From Dermacentor variabilis (Eukaryota; Arthropoda; Arachnida; Ixodida; Ixodidae), in assembly GCF_050947875.1 (NCBI RefSeq), contig NC_134569.1, positions 39,735,777-39,799,776 of the forward strand: DNA of 64,000 bases. Reading direction: 5' to 3'. Positions 10,837 to 21,534 of the stretch are shown piece by piece. The translations under genes were made by a program, and so were the position numbers. Position 1 is the stretch's first letter. Each line of letters begins with the position of its first letter. The notes beneath the pieces are model-generated. The model had not been told where the DNA came from and did not search any database. It was given only the letters and a program-made list of their open reading frames with translations.

Positions 10837-10977
10837 TATAGTGCATGTTGTCGGTACGATGAGACCATATTAGTTGTCATATTTAACAAACATTAACAAG
10901 GTTTTGCTCTAAATGAACCAAAATTATGAGAGGCAGCATTGAGCAAGTCTTTAAAAAAAAATTATCCATCTTTACAG

Positions 10978-11057
10978 AGCCTGCCATTCTGGTCATGTAC
11001 CATTCTATGCGTCCCCACCCAGCCATTACAGCCACGCTATTAGATTTTCTTTGCAGG
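10978..11057 (+). CDS. INTS3: INTS3 exon f
   Basis: Acceptor catctttacag and donor gtgagt. The Glu codon is completed by the first two bases. It then reads [20 protein letters not shown] and LDFLCR, matching [26 protein letters not shown] of INTS3. It ends in phase 0. Confidence 0.96.
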
Positions 11058-11447
11058 GTGAGTATGTGCTTCTTTCTTTTTCCATTTCCTAGTGTTTCAA
11101 GGCAATTCAGCAGTTTGTTTAATTCTTGTTTGCATTATGGTTGAGAAAGGAACTGGAAAAAGATGCAGAAGGCAAAAAGGAAGGGGGCAACATAAGTGCT
11201 GCTTGTATTGTCTGCTTCATTTCTTAGTCCTAATCCGTTGCACTGTTGTGTCTTTCTTTTGCCCTCCGATCACATTCAACGCTCAGTGTGAAATCATTAA
11301 ATTTTGAAAGCAGCAGCAGTAGTAAAAGTCCTTGTAACTCTAATATCTCTGCTTACTATGTTACAGCTATTTTTGACGTGCCTTTTGATAATGTGTGGTT
11401 TTATGCACTTACACACGCTTATGTGAGGTGATTCTTTTTTTTTACAG

Positions 11448-11539
11448 ATTATGCCGAACTTCTGCAAGAGCTTAGCAGCCCAGGTGAAACAGGGCATTTA
11501 TACATCACTGCGACAAATATTGGAAAAACGGGTCCTCGC
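11448..11539 (+). CDS. INTS3: INTS3 exon g
   Basis: Acceptor with a long T-run, ttttttacag; donor gtaagt after 11539. It reads IMPNFCKSLAAQVKQGIYTS then LRQILEKRVL, corresponding to IIPNFYPPLEGHVRQGVFSSLNHIVEKRVL in INTS3. It ends with two bases of an Ala codon. Confidence 0.93.
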
Positions 11540-11630
11540 GTAAGTCAGTTTTCTTTGTGTAGAAACTGCATTCACTTTCCACTGCAGAATATTGACATCA
11601 GCTACTGACATGCATTATATCATATTGCAG

Positions 11631-11725
11631 ATCATTGTCTCCTCTGTTCGACAACCCTAAGCTTGACAAGGAGCTTCGAACAATGATCAGGGAGCAGTTC
11701 ACAGAGTTTTGCTCTCCGGTTGAAG
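11631..11725 (+). CDS. INTS3: INTS3 exon h
   Basis: Only 91 bp separate it from the previous exon. Acceptor catattgcag, donor gtgagt. It reads [20 protein letters not shown] and then [11 protein letters not shown], the [19 protein letters not shown] block of INTS3. It ends with one base of a Gly codon. Confidence 0.95.
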
Positions 11726-12129
11726 GTGAGTGATTTTGTAAATAACCTTTTTTCTGCAGAATAAGATTGTGCCATTGTTCTTAACCACAAACGCATCAAA
11801 AAGCCTCAGCATGATGTTGAAGGGAATGGAGGACTAAACTGCAGAAAGGGGTTTCCAGATTCCTGATAGTGTTGGACGCTCTCCGTAACTATGACAGCTG
11901 ATGTATGTTATTACATGTGCCTTAGAGTGGTCTGAGAAAGCTTACTTGTCATGGAATTCACATTTTCGTTTGTTCAAGTTTATCAGTTTTGTACAGTGAC
12001 ACTTGGTTTTCTAAAAATTCTGAAGAAAGCAATAGGGATGGGCGAATAGTGAATGTAAGGCTCGAAGCGAATTCGAAGTGAATAGTGATGTGGTCGAATA
12101 ATTTCGAATCAAATAGTTCGAATAGTATA

Positions 12130-13242
12130 CAGTCGCCAACTGATTTTTCTGACTCCAAAAATTCGGACATGCTCAATTATTTGGTCTGCTTCGCGGCACT
12201 GCCATTCTCCCCATAGAACATAATGTATAACAACTGCCGAAAGTTCGAACACCTTGCAACCTCTCATCTGATTTTTCGGACACTCCTTGAGCCAACTCGA
12301 ATGAGAGCACCATGCACCGACTCTGACCGGTGCACGGTTCAACTTGCTGAATACCATTCTTGTTTTGAATGGAACCTCCTTGCTGCCTCACGAAGTGGCG
12401 CTACTGCAAATCCCCGCCATCATCGTTTCTGCCTGTTTCGTAGCTACAGCTGTTCAGGTCTCAGCTTAGTAAGCCATGTCCAAACAATCCAGCAGCTGAT
12501 TTGTTTTTTGTTTTTTGTTTTTTTTTTCTTCGTGCACGACGCTGCGAGTAGGCCACCTTTTTCGTTTGTGCGACTGGTTTCGTCGTGACGGCGTCGTGAT
12601 GTTTGCTTTGTGTGCTGTGTCGAGGTTGCAGTGATGCAGCGCGGCATACGGAAACATCGCGTCAATTGTCTAATGGCACCGACAGTGCCCATGCAGACTG
12701 CACTGGGGAATGCCGGCAAGCGGGTGCTGGGAGGCCTAGGATTTGTCGCCTTCCGATGTGCTCCCTACTGACGCTGAAAATGTTCTGCCCAGACCTGCGC
12801 AGTGGTTGCATTGCGATTCCGAACACCGTCTCATTTGACAGTTTCACAGGTGCTGATACTGCTGTACTGACATGCGCAAAACTCGACGACGGCGAGATCA
12901 TTTGTCAGGTTTCTGCTGCGCCACTGTACGATGACTCTGAGTCGGAAGATGACGCACCATGTGCTACGCTGCCGTCGCATACGGAGCGTGTACAAGCAGC
13001 GACTGTGCTTTCAGCCGCCTATAGTGACCGTACGACCCTCTCCGAGATTCAGGCTTATCTGATTGCACCTAAACGGAACAGCATGCAACGGCGCATTCAC
13101 AATTTCTTCAAGTTTACTGCCAAGCCCGATAAGTGCATGGAAATAAAGGATTTCTTTTTTTTCTTAATCTGCTTTTTCGGACGCCTGTTTATTTGGACAT
13201 TTCCGCAGTCCCCGTGAGGTTTGAATAAATGGTCGGCGACTG
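12130..13242 (+). mobile_element. Tigger-like non-autonomous element nested in the hAT
   Basis: TA flanks (12128-12129; 13243-13244). The ends cagtcgccaactgatttttc and ggtcggcgactg are inverted. A plus-strand relic frame around 12830-13150 reads TVSFDSFTGADTAVLTCAKL, then an acidic DDSESEDDAP stretch and MQRRIHNFFK, which has the look of the C-terminal tail of a pogo/Tigger transposase. No catalytic or HTH region remains. It sits about 97 bp inside the left end of the hAT. Confidence 0.78.
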
Positions 13243-13366
13243 TATATCACATATTTAAAAAAAGAGCATTTTTATCATGACCTGACTAGTTTACACAACT
13301 TTGGAAGAATTAGAACACATGTAGGCACAGCATTTTGTGAAATTGACTGCTATTAACAGCTGAATT

Positions 13367-15217
13367 TTATTCAGAAATCACACACTGCTTTTCTTTACTG
13401 CATTCACAAGTTTTCATGCAAAAATACCAGCTGCTCCACGTAGTCTGGGAGCAGCAGTTCCCGCCGGCTGCTAACATTTCCTGCTGTTGAACACAGCCTC
13501 TCACTCCTTGCCTTTGTGGCAGGAATCGAGAGGTACTTTTGTGCAACCTTGGCCAGTACTGGGTACAACCGGCTGCCGTGACTCTTCCACTACTCCAAAG
13601 GGTTTTCTGACCTTGGAAGCACAGGGGTAGCCAGTAGTCTGCCACTTGGCAAAGAACACTTTCATGTGCATTCTTTTGCACTAAGTTGGAGCTTAATGAA
13701 GAAAGAACACTCCACAGAGTGCTAGCCGGAGGCTTCTCCATGTGTGGACAAACAGATGTCCGGGCACATTTGTTTTGGGCTGGCACGAGCTCATTTGCTG
13801 CTGTTGAAAGTGTGGCTTTTGCCCACTTTTTTTGTCTCTCGTTAGTGTAGCAAATGTCTCTGTAGCGAGGGTCGACTAGCATTGCATTTGCTGGAACATG
13901 TGCCATTTTTAAGCCAGGGAACCTTGTTGTTAGATTGCGCACTAGACTCTTTGCAAATGATGCTGCTTCCTCAGCTTCAGACACATGCCAATGCAGCACC
14001 ACTTGTGTACAATGCATTAGAGGTATCACTTGGGAGACTGTAGGGTAGCAGTTTGCGCACACCTTGGTCGTTGCTTGGCCTGGGGGCTGCAAGACTTTTA
14101 CAGCTGCAGCCATTAATTTCCATTCTTTGGAGTTCAAGTTGTCCACATCACATTCGCAAAGTTCAACTGAAATAGGGGCACAGAGTGTGACGAGTCTCTC
14201 CATCATGGTGTACTTGCTGTTCCAGCATGTGGGGACATCTTTAATCACTTCATGCTGGACCATGTGCATGTCCTTTTGTATCTCCATAAGCCGTGCATCT
14301 GCAAGCGCGCTTCTCTTGTAGCGACCCACAATCGCTCGACACTTCGCACAAAGCTGGGAAAAACTTGCCACTTCCCTTTTAGCCTCATTTATACACAGCT
14401 GTAGGGTTTGCACAAAACAGAAAAGTCCTGACCACTGTGATTTGGCAACAGCTGAAACGAAGTTCCTGCCATTGTCAGTAATGACAAAAGTCAGGGTGTT
14501 ATCGGGCAGACCACACTCCTTGATCACGTCTTGGAGAAACTGAACTATATCTTCTCCAGTACGCTCCTGTGGCATTGGTTTGCAGGCCAGGGCATATGCG
14601 TGCTGTTTGAAGTCTTGATCCATCATGTTGGCCGTAACACACACGTAGCTGTCGCCGTCCCTCGATGTCCACCCATCCGTCGTCAAAGTGAAGCACTCGG
14701 CACCACCGTTGTCAAATACGTCCCTAACGCGCTTCTTCAGGTCATTTTTCTTCGTCGCGTACAAGTTTGGAATGACCGTTCGTGAAAAGGTGTTCCGCAA
14801 CGGAATGGCGTACTCCGAAATTGCACAGCACATCATCTCGATGAAGCTTTCTTCTTCGACCACGGTGTATGGCTGCAGGCCACATGCAGTGAATGCTGCT
14901 ATCTTCTTAGCCATTTCTTGTGCTTTTATCGATGACTGAAGTTTAGGCTTAAACAAACTGTCCACGAATGATAGCCCATTTTACTCGCTTTTCTTTTTCA
15001 CCAAACTGTAATGTTGGTGCATTTCCGAGCATTCTTTGTACTTGCCCGGATGTTTCTTCAAGTGGGTGACAGGCATTGTCATAGTGCTAGTAGGCGTCTT
15101 CAAAACAACTCCGCAGGTCTCGCACTGCGCTTCATCTCCACCAGGCACTTTCAGGAAAAAGTTCCATATTGTGTTCATGTGCGCGCACTGCCCAGACACA
15201 GGCGAGGTCGACGCCAT
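13367..15217 (-). pseudogene. hAT transposase with BED zinc finger, broken by one stop and a frameshift
   Basis: Reading starts at 15217. Residues about 30-70 form a BED finger (CETCGVV...HLKKHPGKYKEC). The frame meets one TAA stop after codon 78 (14981-14983) and continues in the same frame for 532 more codons. Later blocks include TLTTDGWTSRDGDSYVCVTA, TFVITDNGRNFVSAV and VPTCWNSKYTMMERL, i.e. the DGWTS, DNG.N and CWNS motifs of the hAT RNase H-like core. Near the C-terminus (around 13600) the frame shifts; the dimerisation motif (YLSIPATKARSERLCSTAG) is readable in a neighbouring frame. About 615 residues is normal for the family. The low number of lesions suggests recent loss of function. 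Confidence 0.88.
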
Positions 15218-15847
15218 CTTTGCCTATAGCGGTAGCGGCCTACACGTGAATAAGTGCGATTGGCGTGGTGCGACTGAAGGTCAGGGCAATGCCGAGGCTT
15301 TGGCGGGGGGGTGGTGGGGAGCAAGGAAAAAAAAATTGAGGTCTACACCAATACGGGGCCGCCCACGTAGTGATCTATACAGCGATGACGTATTTCCAGC
15401 TTTTTGATTCAAAAATGTATAGCCTTTGAGATCTGCAGCTGCTGTATGGCAGCCATGATGTATAAAACATAGCCTCCGAGATTTGTATTTGTGCCGGTCG
15501 TTTGTGGCTTTTGGCTGCCTATTCGAGACCGCTGAATAATTCGATAATATTGAATACCGTAATTCGAATCAAAGAGAATAACGAATAGAGAACTATTCGA
15601 TCGAATATTCGACAACATCGAATATTCGCCCATCCCTAGAAAGTAAAGTTCAGATGTGATACCAACAGATATTTAGTTTGCATAGGTACAACTTGCCTTG
15701 TTGTGCCGAGATAATATAATTATTTGCTCCTGAAACCTTTTCATAGACTCCCATCTGATAAAACAAACGTTAGTTTGTGCAAGAGGTGGCTTGTGGATAC
15801 AGTTGATTGTTGAATTGACCCATGCATTGATCCTCCCTTGTATTCAG

Positions 15848-15970
15848 GAAAAGTGGAGGAAACAGTGCCCATGCCTCCGGGAGCGATGATCTTGGATGGC
15901 AACCACAACTCTGTGATGAACTGTGAGAATGAAGCTCAGTTTAGTGAAGATGAAGATGACATTCCACTTG
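15848..15970 (+). CDS. INTS3: INTS3 exon i (acidic linker)
   Basis: Acceptor cttgtattcag, donor gtgagt. It reads KVEETVPMPPGAMILDGNHN, then SVMNCENEAQFSEDEDDIPL. This corresponds to the poorly conserved linker of INTS3 that ends with the acidic FSDDEED stretch; that end motif and the matching exon phases (starts with 2 bases, ends with 1) support it. The linker is shorter than I remember for human. Confidence 0.88.
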
Positions 15971-16100
15971 GTGAGTATGAATGTTTGGCACACAGAGTAC
16001 GATAGGCAGGTGTGCTGATTCGCCAGATAAGGCAGTCAGAGTAACATCCAGACAATTCAACCTTCATGGGGCAACACGTGGGTAGCATTGAAACTTAGTT

Positions 16101-16275
16101 CAGTCAAGTGCTTCTATAATGAACAACTCTACAGTGAAATGACCTGTATAGCGAAGGAATAATTCTGTCCCGGATCTATTACAAGCTGTGAGGTGCGTAA
16201 CTTATACAACGACTTGACCTGTACAACGAATGAATTCGGAGTCCCCAAGCACTTCGTTATAAAGGAGCTCGACTG
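16101..16275. mobile_element. Short Tigger-type MITE
   Basis: The ends cagtcaagtgcttctataat and aaaggagctcgactg are imperfect inverted repeats. TA follows the right end (16276-16277) but the left flank is TT. The body repeats a motif about Tacaacga/Tatagcga. 175 bp, no coding capacity. Confidence 0.5.
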
Positions 16276-16393
16276 TAGTACACACATAGCAAAATGCATG
16301 GAGAACTACACCTGTGTCTCTCCCCAAACGCCGATAACACTGCGAGCTTTTGGCACAGCAGCTCTCGCATACTTGGATGGCACATTTCAGTTA

Positions 16394-17827
16394 CAGTGGG
16401 ACCCCAATTATACGACTTTCTCGGGACCGTGAAAAAACGTCGTAAAATCCAAACATAAATTATGCCGATAAAAATACTACTTATTTTGCGCGATGGATTT
16501 ACGAGAAACTTCAATGTAAACTACTAACATATTCTGCAGGGCTTGGAAACCCAAATTACCGAATAAAGTAAATGCGATAAGAATTAATGCTGCAGTACCG
16601 GTACCAACCATGCTTTATTCAAACAAACCTTTATGGCACTCCACTGCCACGATTCCCGCCAGCCAGCGCGCACTTTAAATAAAGTTGGTACATTTCTTTT
16701 GGACCTTCTTTGATCCGTGAACCAAGAGCTTTCTCTCGAGTTGGGCAACGTCCAAAAGGGGGTCCTCTGCAGTGTCGCGTGAACAGATGAAGTTCCGGAT
16801 GCCGTCTATGTGCCGTAGCACCTCGGCGAACGTGGTAAGCACAGGCACGGCATCTGTGGCGACGTCATTGTCCTCGTCCAATGTCGCAGCGGTGTCGGCA
16901 CTAGGCAAAGCCTCCTCGATGGCGTCATCCAGTGACATGTCGCCGTAGGTTTCAACATTGTCGTCGGCCTCCACGTACTCGGCGAAGGTCGTGGTGAGGT
17001 TTAAACCCTCGAAATCGTCGTCGGTGAAGCCTGCATCGACCTCATGCGGCATCAAGGTTGTTGCGTCCCCAGCAGAGGAGGCAGTCTCGCTTAAAGCCTC
17101 AGTGCTGGAACTAGTTAGCGATTGTGCTTTGCGACACTGCGTTCCACGAACTGGCAATAAAATGCATGGTGTTGAGCACAGTGATCTTTTTTTCCTACTC
17201 ACTATGCTCCATAGCCACCAGCCAATGCTGCACTAACTGCTTCCAGTTCCCTTGCTTGACACACTTAAGGATGCCGTAGATTCGGGTATCTTAAGGTCCT
17301 GGGCAATGTAGGCTTTCGTGGCTCCATGCCGCTTTTCCGCTTCCTCGATAATATTCAGCTTATCGCCGAGCGACAGAACTCTCCACTTTCGGGACATCGG
17401 ACATCTTCACACAACTTAGAACCTCCACTGAAGTCTCGTCGCTAAGATTACGACGAAGAACACGTGCGATAAACCTAGGCCTCTCCGCGCTACCTTGTCG
17501 GCGATCTGCTGCTGGGAAACTGGAAGGAGAGAAACACTTCCCCAGCGTGACGAGAGGTGACGCCACCGAGAAGAGAGGGAGAAAGTGATTGTGGAGAAGA
17601 AAAGGCACTATTTCAGCACGAGTGTTGCGGGTGGCTGCTGGTGGGGGAGAGAGAAATGAACGCGCTTCGCGAGGGTCGTCGTATAACGTGGGTCAGGCAT
17701 AAAATTGTGACAGATAACCGGGGTTTTTAATGCATTGCTTCTATGGGGACTTCGCCGGGACTGCGCTAATCCGTTGTAAAGCCCGGGTCGTCCCAAAACC
17801 GGGGGACGTATAACCGGGGTTCCACTG
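16394..17827 (-). mobile_element. Internally deleted Tigger-like element
   Basis: TA flanks (16392-16393; 17828-17829). The ends cagtgggaccccaattatac and gtataaccggggttccactg are inverted. On the minus strand a start at 17398 reads MSRKWRVLSLGDKLNIIEEA and then KAYIAQDLKIPESTA (CENP-B-type N-terminal HTH). The frame at 16675-17202 has EYVEADDNVETYGDMSLDDA and a basic end, i.e. a Tigger C-terminal tail. The DDE domain between them is gone. Confidence 0.82.
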
Positions 17828-18184
17828 TACTTGCCTTTTACTTGATCTACGGCTATGTCTGTTGCGGACAGACAGCTCCCAGACTTGGCAAACAGTGCGA
17901 AGTTTCCCGGAAGGACCTCTCATATGCTATGTGGTCCCCATCCCTGGTCGTTATATATTCACCTGTTTATTTGGCGCACCCCAGAATTGTACTCCCTTTC
18001 GAAGCCAGGTTGTGCTGCGAAGCCGTGCCAGCATGGGTACCTGGCCTTTCACTGGAGGCGAGAGGCAGTGACTGCATGTGGAAAGGTTGACATAGCACCT
18101 AGAGTAATGTGACAAAAAACATTCAGTCGTCCACAGAAAATTCAGCAGGGCAAACTTTTTCATGTTGTAGGAAAACCGTTTAGG
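17828..18184. other. Intron segment, no confident feature
   Basis: About 360 bp between two elements. A plus-strand frame at 17955-18070 (ending WPFTGGERQ) faintly recalls a decayed C2H2 zinc-finger repeat, but the Cys/His spacing is not kept. Nothing else is seen. Confidence 0.3.
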
Positions 18185-18284
18185 TTTTGTGTAGGGGTCC
18201 AGGAATAGTGATTTTTGCGACCGAATTGAATACGAATCGAATAGTGACAGAAGCAAATTGAATAGAATATTGAATACTTTTGTA

Positions 18285-19516
18285 CAGTGGAATCTCGATG
18301 ATACGAATCTCACGGGGTCACAAAAAATATTCATATTAGCCGAAATTCATATCATCGAAACAATTAAAACTAGCTAAATTAAAGAGTCAGAGGTGAACTC
18401 ACTCAGGCACACGTACGTAAAAAGCATTTATTTCTTGAAGAAAAAAGTATCTAATGTCCTTCTGCTTCTTTTTCTTGGTCAGGTCACTTAGCAGACTTTG
18501 TTCAAATCCACAAAAACGCTTGCACATGTCGTCGCTGATTTCATCCGCGGCCATAGCGTGCCTCAGAACTTCGAGTGCATGCAGCGTTTCAGCCGCCGGT
18601 GGTGGTCCTTCGCCGTCGCCCACGTCTAACACAAAGAACGCATCCCGAAGCACAGCAGCTACTCCGTCCGGTGGCACGCGGAAAAGGAGGAAAAGCACAA
18701 AAGCGCCACCGCTTCAAAATAAACTTCAAACTCTTCGCGCCCAGTCGCGGCCTCCGTGCTGTACAGCGCCGCGTCCGCGTCTCCGCACCAAAAGAGAAAG
18801 GGACAAATCGCGTGACTGCGCGCTGTTATCTTTCGCGGCCTTTAATGGCTCGTGCTCGCGGTCGCGTCCATCCGTGCGCTGGAATCGTGCCAACTATAGC
18901 CTCTCCTCCGCGCAGCGGCGCAACCTCCTCCCCTCCTTATCAAGCGGCGCGCCGGTGGGGGGCGCTGCTGTGCATAGGAACCGTGACGTCACACAGTAGC
19001 TGTAGAACCAGCGCGCGTGTCGGCAGTGGCAGCTGCACCGCCGCTCCTTTGCCCAACGTCTTGTTGCAGTCGAGTGAGTGAGACGCATGGCTCCGAAGCG
19101 GCCCAGTGATTCTGCACCAAGCGGTTCGCGGAAGCAACAGTGGACGCCGGATTCCCCCAACACCAAACGCCAGAAGAACAAGGAGCGAATGCGCATGCGA
19201 CGACTGAACATACCACCAGATGCAAAAGCAAGGGAGGCAGAACGAAAGCGGCAGCAGCGACAGGTGATATCGCTGAACACCAAAGCGAGTGAATTGGAGT
19301 GCAGACGGCAGCAGCGTCTGGCTTTTGCCAAGCACACTTTAGAATTTCCAAAGTGTCTTCGGTAATTTTCGTATCAACCGACGCGGGTCGAAAATTGATT
19401 CGTAACAACCGTTCTTCAGCATGTTGCAAAGTAATGCGGCTCGGCTGGGACCACAGAAATATTCTTATCATCCGGAAGTTCATATTAGCCGTGATCGTAT
19501 CATCGAGATTACACTG
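18285..19516 (-). mobile_element. Tigger-like non-autonomous element nested in hAT X
   Basis: TA flanks (18283-18284; 19517-19518). The ends cagtggaatctcgatgatac and gtatcatcgagattacactg are nearly perfect inverted repeats. The minus strand at 18399-18698 keeps a tail-like relic with LHALEVLRHAMAADEISDDM and an aromatic C-terminus, like other Tigger tails in this window. The middle (18690-19080) is GC-rich. The plus strand carries an unrelated basic open frame at 19087-19365. Confidence 0.8.
19087..19365 (+). CDS. Basic open frame of unknown function inside a Tigger derivative
   Basis: The 92-codon frame starts MAPKRPSDSAPSGSRKQQW and continues with Arg/Lys/Glu/Gln-rich segments (AREAERKRQQRQ, ELECRRQQRLAFAKH). 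The repeated ..A.E.E.(K/R)RQQR motif recalls short charged repeats seen in many tick hypothetical proteins. It could be the start of a captured exon or of a second element gene. It lies opposite in orientation to the transposase relic, directly downstream of a GC-rich stretch. No function can be assigned. Confidence 0.3.
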   Translation: MAPKRPSDSAPSGSRKQQWTPDSPNTKRQKNKERMRMRRLNIPPDAKAREAERKRQQRQVISLNTKASELECRRQQRLAFAKHTLEFPKCLR

Positions 19517-20389
19517 TAATAGCTTTCAAATAATAAACAGCCATTATCTCAAGTAATATGAAGCGATGCTCACATCGTAGTGCTTTCAGTGGTGGAACAG
19601 CTGGTCCAATTGCACCAAACTGCACCAAGAGTGGATCTTTGTTCCATGCCTGCGCCAATACAAGCTTACGAGCGAAACCCTTTATCTATCAATGTTTTAC
19701 AGCTCGCAAAACTGAAATCAAAACCAACGGCATGCTATCATCATCACATTAGAAGGAAGCAGAGGCCCGTCAGAGTGGTCCGTTTCTAAATTCCCGCATT
19801 TTTCTCTGACGGACATACAATGTAGTGCCGCTGTACCGTTTTGCTGGTGCTTTATTTCGGTGTTCATCAAACCCGCTTGGTATTGCAGAGTTAGCCGAAG
19901 GACGATGTCACATTCTAGGATTAAAGCTTAGCTTTTTATATGTTTATGGGCACTAGCAGTGTTTTGTAAAAGAGCCGCTGTGATCAGAATCGCATGGGGT
20001 ACATAGTTAAAGGATGTTATTAGCGAGCACATGTTGGCTTCCGCATTTCTTTGAGTTTGTGAATAGATTATGATTTATAGTAGTGCCACCAGTTTTACTG
20101 CTCGCATTGTGATATGGGCCATGTTAATTTTCGCATTATGTATAAGCACTCCGGGTGGATACATAGTTGAGAAAGAAAACAAAATAGAACCGTGTGAGTA
20201 TTGTCGCTGGTCTAAGTGTGTTCTACAGTCACATTTTTTAGTCACCAGATATTGCAACCGATTTTTGCAACGTCACTTCACACTTGCCACTTAGCTATCA
20301 GTGTGCCCCGAAGTTGGTGACCCGTCGGGGTAGCTTTTACAATTGCTATGGCATTGCACTGCTGAGCTCGAGATTGCGGGTTTGCTTGC

Positions 20390-20427
20390 GACTGCGGCAG
20401 CCACATATTGATGTGGCTGCCGCAGTC
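20390..20427. repeat. Perfect 17-bp stem with 4-nt loop
   Basis: gactgcggcagccacat (20390-20406) is followed by attg and then its exact reverse complement (20411-20427). It lies in the body of hAT X. No T-run follows, and the host is eukaryotic, so it is not a Rho-independent terminator. Confidence 0.9.
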
Positions 20428-21534
20428 ACAAAAATTGCAAAGGTGCAAAAATAAAATTTCTTTGCACAACTTTTTTATGTTGCACCTTGCTTTATTGAAT
20501 CAAGTAAGAGAAAGCTAGAACCTGCGACACCGTTTATTGCTTTTGACTGCCATAGATTTACAAGGACTGAGTCGAATGTGTTACCCGGCAGGAACCGCTA
20601 CTTCGATGTGAGCTGCCACATTGTTCACGCATTGTGGTCTAGTTTGAGTCGCTTCTCTATGTAGGCAAAATAGCGTCACTGACGCAAACCCTAACCCTCT
20701 TTGCGTCTTGCGCATTCGCAGTTGTGCTGATGCTATTTCTTTGTTTGAAAACTCCTGAATGTGCACAGCATGATATAAGTGTATTGCATGATGTCACATT
20801 CAGTGCAGATGCACATACTCGATCGGTCTTGCGATGAGCGTTTGCCCACAAGCACTGTGTTGCATCCTCGGTTCATAAACCCGCACTTGCTGACGATCTG
20901 GATTTGGCGCCTTCTCTGCGCCATATCGGAGAGTCAATGAAGCCGGCCGCATCGCCCTTTCTGTGTTGCGGTGAGGAGCGTTGCATACTTTCGTGTTCGC
21001 GCTCGCAACGTAAGCCTCGCCAAAACTTGTCTTCACAACATATCGACTATATCAGTTAATATTTGCATGGTGTATGGTAAGCATATCTGTGTTTGACACT
21101 GAGCCAAAAGGGCTTGCTGCTGCACCAAATTCGCTTTTTTGCCTGTGCCAGGACTTGCACAGAAAGGTGAAAGGGCTGTTCCACCACTGTACAATTAAAG
21201 TTAGCAAGTTTGTGTCATTGCATAGTACATTTTGAAGTGTTGCTTATTAAATGCACAAATGAAGCATTAGAAGCAAACAAGTAGTTCCTTTGAATGCACA
21301 TGGCTCTTCAGAGAGTGCAAATGATCACTGTACAGCCTGTAAACTGTGGCTACCTAAGTGACATAGCCTGCTCCACTACGCAAGTTCTCATGTTTTATGT
21401 ATAGTCTATACTATGCCTATGGGGGCAAAAATATACCATGCTTCTGATCCAATTTTATGTTTATTTGGGCGCAGTTGACATATCGAAATATTCGAAATAT
21501 GTTCAAAAGATATTTACATTTACGAATAGGACTA

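Larger units (their letters stand above)
12033..15639 (-). mobile_element. hAT transposon with 8-bp TSD, containing a nested Tigger derivative
   Basis: Terminal repeats are tagggatgggcgaatag at the left and attcgcccatcccta at the right. The flanks gaaagcaa (12025-12032) and gaaagtaa (15640-15647) match at 7 of 8 positions, the 8-bp target duplication expected of hAT elements. Both ends are rich in repeated attcga/tcgaat motifs, typical of hAT subterminal repeats. The minus strand carries a BED-finger transposase at 13367-15217. A TA-flanked Tigger derivative (12130-13242) interrupts the left end. The element fills most of an INTS3 intron. Confidence 0.9.

Noticed and set aside
12603..13217. 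204-codon frame as a host gene
   Set aside because: It lies wholly inside a TA-flanked Tigger derivative with inverted ends and its recognisable part is a transposase tail.
17842..18090. Zinc-finger-like frame (ending WPFTGGERQ)
   Set aside because: The Cys and His spacing of a C2H2 finger is not kept and only the final TG.ER resembles a linker. Too weak to call.
20390..20427. Rho-independent terminator or microRNA precursor
   Set aside because: No T-run and eukaryotic context exclude a terminator; a 17-bp stem with a 4-nt loop is too short for a typical microRNA hairpin.
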